DNA of 14,616 bases, taken from DASYSA01 sp036003885. Lineage in GTDB: Bacteria; Acidobacteriota; Blastocatellia; UBA7656. A program made the translations under genes and the position numbers. Of this stretch, positions 1 to 7,568 are shown one piece after another; positions within the stretch are counted from its first letter, which is position 1, and each line of letters starts with the position of its first letter. Where the stretch lies: contig DASYSA010000020.1 of the NCBI GenBank assembly GCA_036003885.1, forward strand, positions 1 to 14,616, given 5' to 3'. Below the pieces are notes generated by a model. It saw only the letters and a list, made by a program, of their open reading frames with translations. It was not told the origin of the DNA and did not search any database.

Positions 1-1241
1 GGCTGATTCCTTCGGTCAACCGCGCCCTTGAAGAAGTTGAGCAACGGGAGAAACGGAGGTCGCTTGAGGACCAGCTTCGGCAGGCGCACAAGATGGAGTC
101 GATTGGTACGCTGGCCGGCGGCGTCGCACACGACTTCAACAACCTGTTGACCGTAATAATCGGTAATGCCCAACTGGCGCTTGCCAAGGTCAACGCGGGA
201 GACCCGACGTACGACAGCCTGGTTGAGATCGAAAAGGTCGGGAGGCGAGCCGCCGACCTCACCGGCCAGTTGCTGGTCTTCAGCCGGCGCCAGAAACTCG
301 ACCCGAGGACTGTAAATCTCAACGACTCACTCCCCGACTTCATGAAGATGCTGGAGCGAATCATCGGAGTGAACATCGAGGTGCAGTTCGAGAGCGCGTC
401 CAACTTGCCTTTATTGACTGCCGACCCTGCCCAGATCGAGCAAGCCGTGATGAACCTGGCCGTGAACGCGCGTGACGCGATGCCCAGCGGCGGCCGCATA
501 ACCATCAAGGCAAGAGAGGTCACGCTGGATGAGGCCTATTGTCAGCAGGATCCCCTGGCGAAACCCGGGCGTTACATTCGGATCGAAGTTTCGGACAACG
601 GAACCGGCATCGATGCCGCGACGAGGAAGCGCATCTTTGAGCCCTTCTTCACGACTAAAGAGCCGGGCAAGGGAACGGGGCTGGGACTGTCGGTCGTGTA
701 CGGGGTCATCAAGCAACACGACGGTTTCATCGAGGTCGACAGCGTCCTGGGGCGCGGAACCACCTTCGCGCTCTTTGTGCCGGTGGTCGAACCGGGGGAC
801 GCCGCGCTGGTTCGCGAGAATCTCGATCCGGAGCTGCGAGGAGGCGCCGAGACCATCCTGGTGGCCGAAGACGAAGAGTCGCTTCGGAGGCTGGTGCAAC
901 AAGTGCTCGGAGGTTTGGGCTATCGCGTGATGTTGGCGCGAGACGGGCTCGAGGCGGTCGAAATCTTCGCGCAATACCGGGACCAGATCGATCTTGTAAC
1001 GCTGGACATGGTCATGCCCCGGTTGAGTGGTAGAGAAGCTTATGAGCGGATTCGCCAGTTCCAACGAGACGTACCGGTCATATTTGTCACTGGTTACGCC
1101 GGCGAGACGGCGGGGCCGCCGTACCTGGAGGAGACAGGCGCGGAGTTGCTGCACAAGCCTTATAGCGTCGATACGCTGGGGCGAAAGATTCGACAGGTGT
1201 TGGACCAGGGACGCCGCAGCTCGCCAGCCACAAGCCGGTAG
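1..1241 (+). CDS. Hybrid sensor histidine kinase with C-terminal receiver (5' partial)
   Basis: The reading frame is open from base 3 to the left edge, so the true start lies upstream; the first ATG, at 93, is internal (just before the H box). A charged coiled linker (LIPSVNRALEEVEQREKRR) leads into the HisKA H box LAGGVAHDFNN, with the phosphoacceptor His codon at 129-131. The HATPase domain follows with N box (NLAVNARDAM), G1 (VSDNGTGID), F box (IFEPFFTTK) and G2 (GKGTGLGLS). A receiver domain completes the protein: acidic pocket EDE, phosphoacceptor Asp in LDMVMP, switch Thr in FVTGY and Lys in LHKPY. It should autophosphorylate on His and pass phosphate to its own receiver or onward. Linkers of this kind often follow an N-terminal receiver or PAS domain, so a REC-HK-REC layout is plausible but unseen. 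The input domain and signal are unknown. Two response regulators follow on the same strand and are the obvious partners. Confidence 0.95.
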   Translation, partial: LIPSVNRALEEVEQREKRRSLEDQLRQAHKMESIGTLAGGVAHDFNNLLTVIIGNAQLALAKVNAGDPTYDSLVEIEKVGRRAADLTGQLLVFSRRQKLDPRTVNLNDSLPDFMKMLERIIGVNIEVQFESASNLPLLTADPAQIEQAVMNLAVNARDAMPSGGRITIKAREVTLDEAYCQQDPLAKPGRYIRIEVSDNGTGIDAATRKRIFEPFFTTKEPGKGTGLGLSVVYGVIKQHDGFIEVDSVLGRGTTFALFVPVVEPGDAALVRENLDPELRGGAETILVAEDEESLRRLVQQVLGGLGYRVMLARDGLEAVEIFAQYRDQIDLVTLDMVMPRLSGREAYERIRQFQRDVPVIFVTGYAGETAGPPYLEETGAELLHKPYSVDTLGRKIRQVLDQGRRSSPATSR

Positions 1242-1329
1242 TTTTTCCCGGGAAGACAACGCATAAAGGATCCTATAGGTACCAGGTGTTCTCCCATCAT
1301 CTCGGCAACCGGATAGTGAGGAAGAGAGC

Positions 1330-1779
1330 ATGAACAATGGGGCGAAGCGCATCTTGCTGGCCGACGACGACGCCAACGACCTCGAACTGACGTTGGCTGC
1401 ACTGGCCGAGCACGACCTGACCGAGTCGGTGGTTGTGGCGCGCGATGGCGCCGAAGTGCTTGATTATCTTTATCGGAACGGCGGCTTCGAGTCACGAGAA
1501 GAGGGGAATCCGGCCGTTGTGCTCCTCGACCTGAAGATGCCGAAGGTAGACGGACTCGAGGTGGTTAAGCGGATCAAGTCCGACCCGAAGCTCAAGACAA
1601 TTCCGATTGTGGTGCTGACATCGTCTCTCGAGGAGCGCGACATCGTCGAGAGCTACAGCCTCGGAGTCAACGCTTATGTCGTGAAGCCGGTGGACTACGG
1701 TGAATTCCTGCGAGCAGTGAAAGAGGTCGGTCTCTTCTGGGGCGTCATCAACGCCGCGCCATCCGATGGCTCCTGCTGA
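1330..1779 (+). CDS. Single-domain response regulator, Rcp1/CheY-like
   Basis: This 149-residue protein is a lone receiver domain with no output domain. It has the acidic pocket Asp12-Asp13-Asp14, phosphoacceptor Asp67 in VVLLDLKMP, switch Thr97 in VVLTSS and Lys119 in VVKPVD. The insert before the phosphoacceptor (YLYRNGGFESREEGNP) and the wording LDLKMPKVDGLEVVKRIKSD are typical of the Rcp1-like group, which often serves phytochrome-like or hybrid kinases as a phosphate shuttle or sink. The start is supported by a purine-rich AGGA site about seven bases upstream. It lies 88 bases after the hybrid kinase gene on the same strand, so a shared transcript is likely though not certain. The likely job is an intermediate in a phosphorelay or control of another protein by contact; the downstream target cannot be read from the sequence. 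Confidence 0.93.
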   Translation: MNNGAKRILLADDDANDLELTLAALAEHDLTESVVVARDGAEVLDYLYRNGGFESREEGNPAVVLLDLKMPKVDGLEVVKRIKSDPKLKTIPIVVLTSSLEERDIVESYSLGVNAYVVKPVDYGEFLRAVKEVGLFWGVINAAPSDGSC

Positions 1780-1900
1780 CAATACGGGCCCGGTTTACAA
1801 GAAGACTCCCATCCGCCAAGTCGATCGAGTGAGAGGAGTCGAGGAATCGAGGCCTGCCAGGTGCTGTCTCCTGTCCAGTGAAGTCTAGTGGGAGGTAACG

Positions 1901-3274
1901 ATGAAGGTCCTGGTTGTAGACGACGACGAAAAGATTCGCAAATTGGTCTCTGCGGCGATGGATATGCAAGGTTATCAAGTCTGGGCTGCGTCGAGCGGCG
2001 AGGAGGCTCTGTCGCTGGCGGGTGAGCGGGAGTTCGATCTCGTTTTTTGCGACGTGATGATGCCTCCGGGGATCACCGGCTTCGAGGTGATGAAGCGACT
2101 TCGTGGGATACTTCAGTCGCATGCAGAGGTTGTGCTCATGACAGGTATGGCGTCGGTCGAGGCCGCCATAGACGCGGTGCATCGGGGTGCGAACGATTAT
2201 GTGTGCAAACCCTTCTCCGTTTCCCAGCTTCAGACCATTGCCGCGGCAGCCAGGGAACGCCGACATCCCCACGACCTGGTGGAAAGCGCCGCGTCCGCCG
2301 CGCCGGCAGACGCCATACTCGGCAACAGTCGCATTATGATCGAGGTGGTCAAGACCGCTACTCGAGTCGCCGCCACCGAGCTGCCGGTTCTGATCTGCGG
2401 CGAGTCGGGTACAGGCAAGGAACTGATCGCCCGGCTCATCCATCGCAGCAGCGCACGCGCCAATGGTCCATTTGTGCCGGTCAACTGCGGTGCGATGCCC
2501 GATACGCTTTTGGAGTCCGAGCTATTCGGGCACACCCGCGGCGCCTTCACCGGCGCGGACGCGGCTCGGCGAGGATTGTTCGAAGAGGCGAACGGCGGCA
2601 CACTCCTGCTGGATGAAGTGACCGAGACGACGCCGGCCTTTCAAGTAAAGCTCCTGCGCACTCTTCAGGAAGGTGAGCTTCGGTCGCTCGGGTCGAACGT
2701 GAGGCGAAGAGTCGATGTGCGGGTCGTATCGGCGACCAATCGACAGCCCCAGGCGTTGATCGAGGCAGGACTGTTTCGAGAGGATCTGCTCTACCGCTTG
2801 CAGGGCGTCAGCATCACCGTGCCTCCGCTCCGGGAGCGCCGCGAAGACATCCCGACGATGGCCCTGTCCCTGCTCTCCAGCTACGGCCTGAATGGTCGCA
2901 ATCTCTCGATCACCAAGAGCGCAATGACTGCCCTGGAGCATTACGACTGGCCCGGCAACGTGCGCGAACTGAAACACCTGATGCAGCGTCTTGCTGCGCT
3001 CAGCGTCGGCGTCATCAGTGTCGAGGATCTTCCCAGCGAACTGTTGTGTGAGCCCACCGTCGCGTCGGTTATGGATCACTGTCTTCCCGAAGGCGAGCTG
3101 CCTACGATGGCTCAACTGGAGGCTGCCTACGTCCTCCATGTTCTGAGCGCAGTCAAGGGCAACAAGTCGAAGGCCGCCCACGTCCTGGCAGTCGATCGCA
3201 AAACGCTCTACCGGATGATTGACAAAGCAGTGTCGACGAAGAAGCCTGTAACGTCCAGAGACCAGGTAAACTGA
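1901..3274 (+). CDS. NtrC-family sigma-54-dependent response regulator
   Basis: This 457-residue protein has the full three-domain NtrC layout. Receiver, about 1-120: acidic pocket around Asp7-Asp9, phosphoacceptor Asp51 in FCDVMMP, Thr81 and Lys103. AAA+ domain, about 138-375: Walker A GESGTGKE at 167-174, the sigma-54-contacting GAFTGA loop at 214-219, Walker B LLLDEV with Asp238-Glu239, and the REDLLYRL and WPGNVREL motifs. Fis-type helix-turn-helix at about 420-440 (NKSKAAHVLAVDRKTLYRMI). When phosphorylated it should form a ring that uses ATP to open sigma-54 promoters. All residues needed for sigma-54 activation appear intact. The ATG has an excellent Shine-Dalgarno, GGAGG, five bases upstream. 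It is preceded by 121 bases in which I see no clear promoter, and it probably acts with the kinase and receiver upstream. Its target genes are unknown; a candidate sigma-54 promoter lies near 9058 in this window. Confidence 0.95.
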   Translation: MKVLVVDDDEKIRKLVSAAMDMQGYQVWAASSGEEALSLAGEREFDLVFCDVMMPPGITGFEVMKRLRGILQSHAEVVLMTGMASVEAAIDAVHRGANDYVCKPFSVSQLQTIAAAARERRHPHDLVESAASAAPADAILGNSRIMIEVVKTATRVAATELPVLICGESGTGKELIARLIHRSSARANGPFVPVNCGAMPDTLLESELFGHTRGAFTGADAARRGLFEEANGGTLLLDEVTETTPAFQVKLLRTLQEGELRSLGSNVRRRVDVRVVSATNRQPQALIEAGLFREDLLYRLQGVSITVPPLRERREDIPTMALSLLSSYGLNGRNLSITKSAMTALEHYDWPGNVRELKHLMQRLAALSVGVISVEDLPSELLCEPTVASVMDHCLPEGELPTMAQLEAAYVLHVLSAVKGNKSKAAHVLAVDRKTLYRMIDKAVSTKKPVTSRDQVN

Positions 3275-3405
3275 GAGTGGGAGTGGGAGAATGGGAGAAT
3301 GGGAGGCAGGAGGCGACCGCTCTGCCGCTCTCCCATTCCCCCATTCCCCCATTCCCCCACTCTCCCACTCCCCCACTCTCCCACTCTCCCACACTCCCAC
3401 TCTCC
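3275..3405 (+). repeat. Inverted GARTGGGR/YCCCAYTC octamer repeat array
   Basis: Directly after the TGA of the sigma-54 activator comes a G-rich arm (3275-3306; units GAGTGG, GAGTGG, GAGAATGG, GAGAATGG), a short mixed spacer, and a C-rich arm. The C-rich arm contains nine consecutive octamers of the form YCCCAYTC from 3331 to 3402. The arms are complementary over about 30 bases with a few mismatches, so RNA or single-stranded DNA could fold into a long hairpin. The G-rich arm has four GGG tracts at 3279-3303 with loops of 3, 5 and 5 bases, which fits a G-quadruplex; the C-rich arm offers the same on the other strand. Similar short tandem repeats are scattered in intergenic DNA of several bacterial phyla. 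It could end transcription of the regulator gene or be a dispersed repeat. Short reading frames through it are low-complexity and not genes. Confidence 0.85.
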
Positions 3406-3438
3406 GGCTTTCAACTGCGCGCAAGAAGGGGGCTTGTC

Positions 3439-3467
3439 TTGACAAAGCACATGCACTGAGATAGTTT
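3439..3467 (+). promoter_or_regulatory. Possible sigma-70-type promoter before the kinase operon
   Basis: A perfect TTGACA (3439-3444) is followed after 17 bases by TAGTTT (3462-3467), a weak -10 match; GATAGT at 3460-3465 is an alternative with a short 15-base spacer. The -35 box overlaps a small inverted repeat, TTGTC-TT-GACAA (3434-3445), that could bind a regulator. Transcription from here would give a leader of roughly 155 bases before the kinase gene. Otherwise the 3406-3629 stretch shows no gene and no clear structure. The call rests mainly on the -35 box. Confidence 0.35.
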
Positions 3468-3629
3468 TCGAGGGTGCGAGAGCTTCCTCGCGGGTTACTC
3501 TATCCACTGGCGGGAGACGACGGGCCACGCGCCATCATGCACGGTAGTCGATATGTCATAACGCTGCCTTTAGACCTACGCGTAAGCTCCCGACGCAAGA
3601 GACTCACTCATTAAGGTTCGGTCCTAGCC

Positions 3630-5930
3630 ATGAAGACATGCCCTCAATGCGGCAAGATTTACGACAACAACGCCGACATCTGCCCGGACGACGCCGCCGC
3701 TCTGATAACGAGCTCGACCACCAGCTTCGCGCCCACTAGCGGCACTCTGCTAGCCGGCCGCTACCGAATAATCGAAAAGATTGGCGAGGGCGGCATGGGT
3801 GCCATCTATAAAGCAGTTCATACGATGATGGACCGCACCTGTGCCATCAAGCTTCTCACCAATCTCTCCACCAACGACGAGTCCGCGCTGGCACGCTTCA
3901 ACCGCGAGGCGAAGATGGCCAGCCGCATCAACAATCCTCACGCCGTGACCATCTACGACTTCGGCGCGGCCGAAGGCGGCATACTCTACCTGGCGATGGA
4001 GTTGATCGATGGAAAGTCTCTGTCGGCGATACTCGAAGAAGAGAAGAAGCTCCCTGCAGGCCGTGTCGTAACGATCGTAAATCAGATAGCCGACGCCCTG
4101 CGTGCTGCCCACGCAATGGAGATAGTCCACCGAGATCTGAAGCCCGACAACATCATGGTCTGCAATCGAGGAGCAGACGCCGAACAGGTCAAGGTACTCG
4201 ACTTCGGCATAGCAAAGACGGTCGCCGACGACAGCGCCGACAATCTGACCAAGACAGGCTTCATTCTCGGCACGCCGGTGTACATGTCGCCTGAGCAGTT
4301 GTCGGGCGACCGGCTCGACGCAAGGTCCGACGTCTACAGCCTCGCTCTGATCGTCTATCAAATGCTGAGCGGGCGGCTGCCATTCGAAGGTGCTAATCCT
4401 CAGGCAATAATGGTGAAGAGGTTGATGTCCGACCCGATACCGCTCAGCGTCGCGGAACCGAAGATCCTCGATTCGGTGGAACGAGCGGTGATGGCAGGGC
4501 TTACCCGCGACCGCGACGCTCGCACCCCTACGGCCGAACAGTTTGCGAGGGAGTTGAGCGACGCGGTTCTGACCGGCACGAAAGTAATGGGCAGCCGCCC
4601 AACCAGCAGGCTCAACGACGAAGCACCGGCGATTCCCACCGCGCCCCCGTCCAGCTACCAGACCCGGCCTGAGACGGCGATCGATCGCGCTGGAGTGCGC
4701 GGGCAGACGATGCCGTTTCAGTCGACTTCAGGAGGTGCGGCAGCCCAACAGCCGAGGGGAACCGTCGAGCGTTCCGCCACCGGCGCAGCTCTGGTCGGGA
4801 TCTCCGAACAAGCCCCGGCGAAAGGGTGGTCGGACGCACAGCTGCAGATTGAAGGGGTCCAGCCTCGCCCTAGCCGGACTAAACTCTGGATCGCTTTAGG
4901 TCTTTTGCTCGTGCTCGGGATTGGGAGCGCCGCCTTCTTTGCGATGCGCCCGTCGGGTTACACCTTGACCGTCAAAGGCGCGCCGCCAGGGAGTCAGGTG
5001 TTTCTGAATGATAAGTCCCGAGGCACCACTTCGGCCGACGGAAGCTTCACCCTCAGCGGCCTGGACGCCAGCGATGTAGCGTTGCGCATCTCACACTCGG
5101 GTTTCGGTGATTTCGAAGACACGCTCACATGGGTGAAGGGCAAAGAGGAATCGGTTGTCGCGCAGATGTTGCCGGTCGAGATCGACTATCATGGGCCAAT
5201 GGTTCTCGTGCCGGCCGGCGAGTTCATAATGGGATCTGATGACGGCGAAGCTGATGAGAGGCCGGCTCACACAATACCGCTTAAAGCTTTTTATATTGAC
5301 AAGTTCGAGGTCACGAATAAGCAATACAAGGAATACTGTGATGGTGGCAGCCTGCGTCCCTATCCTCCGAACCCTAGTCGCTTTCCAGACTACTTCCAGA
5401 AGAATCCCGAATCGCCGGTCGTTGGAATGACCTGGACCGAGGCAACCGCATTTGCCGGCTCGCTCGGAAAACGACTTCCCACCGAAGAGGAATGGGAAAA
5501 GGCCGCGTCCTGGGATCCTGTCGCCAAGAGTAAACGCCTGTGGCCCTGGGGTAATACGGAAGACGCCGGTCGCGCGAACCTGGGACTTAACTCGCCCGGG
5601 CCCAGCCGGGTCGATCAATACAGCCGCGACATCAGCGCCTACGGTGTAATCGGAATGGCTGGTAATGCTGGTGAGTGGGTGGACGCCTACTACAAAGCCT
5701 ACGATGGGAACAAGGTGGCCGACCCTAAGTTTGGTCAGGAATATCGGGTTGTGAAGGGTGGTTACGTAGGGAACAAGGGACTTGCCGAGGCTCGCGCAAG
5801 TCGCAGGCATCCGGAAAAGCCGGAAGACAAGGCGGTCGTAAGGGCGATTGGGGTCCGATGCGTGGTTTCCGCCGACGACCGCAAAATCCAGGACAAAATC
5901 CAAGAAGCGCTGCGCGCGCGTACTAGGTGA
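3630..5930 (+). CDS. Membrane Ser/Thr protein kinase with PEGA-like and non-catalytic FGE-fold sensor domains
   Basis: This 766-residue protein begins with a small zinc-ribbon-like knuckle (CPQC at 4-7, CPDD at 18-21). The PknB-type kinase follows: glycine loop IGEGGMGAIY (51-60), Lys74, Glu93, HRDLKPDN (167-174; catalytic Asp169), DFG (191-193) and GTPVYMSPEQL (214-224), all intact. After a Pro/Ser/Thr-rich linker comes one transmembrane helix (about 417-438), a PEGA-like beta domain (about 444-515) and an FGE/SUMF1-type domain (about 521-747; MVLVPAGEFIMGS, RLPTEEEWEKAA, WPWGN, GNAGEWV, GVRC). The C-terminal half should lie outside the cytoplasmic membrane and act as sensor. The two active-site cysteines of true FGE are missing: its only cysteines are Cys570 and the structural Cys744. 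A binding role is therefore likelier than formylglycine formation. The Shine-Dalgarno is weak (AAGG, 13 bases upstream), but the N-terminal zinc ribbon supports this start. It precedes a DUF4384-like protein by 17 bases. Confidence 0.93.
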   Translation: MKTCPQCGKIYDNNADICPDDAAALITSSTTSFAPTSGTLLAGRYRIIEKIGEGGMGAIYKAVHTMMDRTCAIKLLTNLSTNDESALARFNREAKMASRINNPHAVTIYDFGAAEGGILYLAMELIDGKSLSAILEEEKKLPAGRVVTIVNQIADALRAAHAMEIVHRDLKPDNIMVCNRGADAEQVKVLDFGIAKTVADDSADNLTKTGFILGTPVYMSPEQLSGDRLDARSDVYSLALIVYQMLSGRLPFEGANPQAIMVKRLMSDPIPLSVAEPKILDSVERAVMAGLTRDRDARTPTAEQFARELSDAVLTGTKVMGSRPTSRLNDEAPAIPTAPPSSYQTRPETAIDRAGVRGQTMPFQSTSGGAAAQQPRGTVERSATGAALVGISEQAPAKGWSDAQLQIEGVQPRPSRTKLWIALGLLLVLGIGSAAFFAMRPSGYTLTVKGAPPGSQVFLNDKSRGTTSADGSFTLSGLDASDVALRISHSGFGDFEDTLTWVKGKEESVVAQMLPVEIDYHGPMVLVPAGEFIMGSDDGEADERPAHTIPLKAFYIDKFEVTNKQYKEYCDGGSLRPYPPNPSRFPDYFQKNPESPVVGMTWTEATAFAGSLGKRLPTEEEWEKAASWDPVAKSKRLWPWGNTEDAGRANLGLNSPGPSRVDQYSRDISAYGVIGMAGNAGEWVDAYYKAYDGNKVADPKFGQEYRVVKGGYVGNKGLAEARASRRHPEKPEDKAVVRAIGVRCVVSADDRKIQDKIQEALRARTR

Positions 5931-5935
5931 CGATG

Positions 5936-5940
5936 GGAGG
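5936..5940 (+). promoter_or_regulatory. Shine-Dalgarno that fixes the start of the DUF4384-like gene
   Basis: GGAGG lies seven bases before ATG 5948. Two earlier in-frame starts exist, GTG 5927 (overlapping the kinase stop) and ATG 5933, but neither has this spacing. Beginning at 5948 also puts a clean signal peptide at the N-terminus. Confidence 0.7.
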
Positions 5941-5947
5941 AACAGTC

Positions 5948-7399
5948 ATGACATCCCGATCATCGCTCAGCGGTCTCCTGATCACTATTGTGATCGGTGG
6001 ATTACTGACTCAATCGTTTGTCAGCAGCGAAGCGACCGCCAAAGACAGCGACAGCGCGTTCGCCTGGGACGTCCCGGTCAGCGTCAAAGCTCCCGCCAAA
6101 CCGAAAGCGGACCGCCAGCGGCCGCCGGAGCGCGCAAAACATATCAATAAAGGGGTCGAACTCGCTCCTCTGCTAACACTTAAGTATCAAGTGCTCGAGC
6201 ATAAAGGCGACAAAGAAGTCAGTATAGACCCAGCCAGGGAGCTACTGACCGGAGATCAGATAAAGCTTGCGATTACCACCAATCAGCCCGGTTACCTCTA
6301 CGTAATCCATCGAACCGTCAACACCAGCGGTGAGATCATAGACAAGCCGCGCATGGCTTTTCCCGACCCCCGCATAAAGGGTGGCGAGAACCTCGTAACG
6401 AAGAATCAGAAGTACAAAGTGCCCGCCGACTGCCGCGATCTCGACGACCCCGAGGATTGCTGGTGGGAATTGACTCCCCCAGCCGGCCGCGAGATCTTCA
6501 ACGTGATCTTCAGCCGCGACAAGATCTCTTCGCTTCCAGCCCCGGGAAGTGAGGTCGACCTGGGCTTGCTCGACAAGATAAGAGCCGGCTCGGAAAAGAA
6601 ACTCAACAGGGGTAAAAAAGCCAGGACTGCCTCCGGTAGGATCGACGAAGATGGCAATTTTGTGCAGAACCCCAATCGGGATGATAACGAAGAGATTTTC
6701 GAGACCATCGAGATCAACCACAAAGCTGCCGACCCGGCCGAACAACTCACTTCTCGCGCGCTGGTCATTAAGAACCGCGCCGACGGAATACGCGTGACCA
6801 TCCTCAAAGACGGGTCACCCATCGATGCAGAACAGGTGTTCACCGAGGACGATGAGCTCAAGGTGAAACTCAAGAGCAACTTCAAAGGCTACGTCTATTT
6901 CATCAATGTCGAACCCGGAGGCAAGCGCTGCATCATCTATCCCTGCTCGCGCAAGATCGACAATCAGATCAATTCGAACGTCGTCACACTCCTGCCTCCC
7001 GATCAGCAGGTGATCGGCTTCGACGACAAAGCGGGCACCGAAGTTTTTCAGGTGATCGTGTCGCCGGAGCGCGTGGAATTCCTGGACGCGGCGCTCAAGG
7101 ACAAGAGCTGCTGTGACGACAAGAACCCGTGTAGCTGCGAGTTGAGCGGGTCGGCTGCCAGCGCAGCGGCCGAGCTTGCCAGCATCACCAAACAGCAGAA
7201 GACACCATTTGCCGTCGAGAATCTTGTCGCTGTCCTGCCTAAGAACGACCCGAACGGCGTGCGCAGCCGTGGCATCAAGTTGGCTTCAGGCAGGGATCAA
7301 AGGAAGGGTGAAGCCTTCGTTGCGATTGACGACAAGGACGGGGGCCAACTTCAACCGCGCCAGGCGATGGTCTTCGAGATGAGATTGAAACATAAGTGA
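5948..7399 (+). CDS. Secreted protein with two DUF4384-like domains
   Basis: The 483-residue product starts with a signal peptide (MTSRSSLSGLLITIVIGGLL, likely cut after SSEATA near residue 31). Two related beta-rich units follow. Unit one, about 99-193: GDQIKLAITTNQPGYLYVI ... EIFNVIFSRD. Unit two, about 298-378: EDDELKVKLKSNFKGYVYFI ... EVFQVIVSPE. The sequence "drive to a high state, glycine-tyrosine-hydrophobic strand, then xxFxVIxS" is the DUF4384 pattern. DUF4384 proteins often accompany bacterial Ser/Thr kinases and peptidases, but their biochemical role is not established. A four-cysteine cluster (SCCDDKNPCSC, about 387-397) sits just after unit two and could bind metal or form disulfides. 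The gene starts 17 bases after the kinase gene and is almost surely co-transcribed with it. It may therefore be the ligand or partner of the kinase's extracytoplasmic domains (inference). No enzyme motif is visible. The 168 bases after the stop hold a strong hairpin. Confidence 0.88.
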   Translation: MTSRSSLSGLLITIVIGGLLTQSFVSSEATAKDSDSAFAWDVPVSVKAPAKPKADRQRPPERAKHINKGVELAPLLTLKYQVLEHKGDKEVSIDPARELLTGDQIKLAITTNQPGYLYVIHRTVNTSGEIIDKPRMAFPDPRIKGGENLVTKNQKYKVPADCRDLDDPEDCWWELTPPAGREIFNVIFSRDKISSLPAPGSEVDLGLLDKIRAGSEKKLNRGKKARTASGRIDEDGNFVQNPNRDDNEEIFETIEINHKAADPAEQLTSRALVIKNRADGIRVTILKDGSPIDAEQVFTEDDELKVKLKSNFKGYVYFINVEPGGKRCIIYPCSRKIDNQINSNVVTLLPPDQQVIGFDDKAGTEVFQVIVSPERVEFLDAALKDKSCCDDKNPCSCELSGSAASAAAELASITKQQKTPFAVENLVAVLPKNDPNGVRSRGIKLASGRDQRKGEAFVAIDDKDGGQLQPRQAMVFEMRLKHK

Positions 7400-7441
7400 T
7401 CGGATCTCGTTTTTGATTTGATTGCGAGAGGCCGTCTCAAT

Positions 7442-7466
7442 GGGGGAGTCCCTTGTGGACTCCCCC
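7442..7466 (+). terminator. Perfect 10-bp hairpin, probable terminator of the kinase operon
   Basis: GGGGGAGTCC and GGACTCCCCC are exact inverted repeats around a five-base loop (CTTGT), beginning 43 bases after the stop of the DUF4384-like gene. The stem is very stable and well placed to end the kinase-DUF4384 transcript. It is not followed by a T-run (GTATTCG comes next), so it is not a textbook intrinsic terminator. It could instead stop 3' exonucleases or work with Rho. Confidence 0.6.
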
Positions 7467-7502
7467 GTATTCGCCATTAGATACGTCGAACAGTCGAATG
7501 AA

Positions 7503-7531
7503 GAGGGGCGTTAGCACAGGCATATCCCCTC
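7503..7531 (+). repeat. Short inverted repeat before the protease gene
   Basis: GAGGGG (7503-7508) and CCCCTC (7526-7531) are exact inverted repeats 17 bases apart, 38 bases before the protease start. It could be an operator or a leader hairpin. No clear promoter boxes are seen next to it, and chance is possible. Confidence 0.25.
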
Positions 7532-7568
7532 CAACTCAACTCGATCTTCCTGTACCCGGGACGACCAT

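Noticed and set aside
411..1376. Long minus-strand frame opposite the hybrid kinase and receiver
   Set aside because: It lies antisense to two well-defined domain proteins, has no recognisable domain, and follows from the third-position GC bias of the real genes. The same applies to the other long antisense frames in the window.
3153..3528. Several short frames on both strands encoding MGEWESG- or LSHSPTPP-like proteins
   Set aside because: They are translations of the octamer repeat and nothing else; low complexity, no domain, no ribosome site.
5730..5880. FGE C-terminus as a diversity-generating retroelement target
   Set aside because: FGE folds are common retroelement targets, but the last stretch shows no AAC/AAT-rich variable repeat, and no template repeat or reverse transcriptase is visible in the window.
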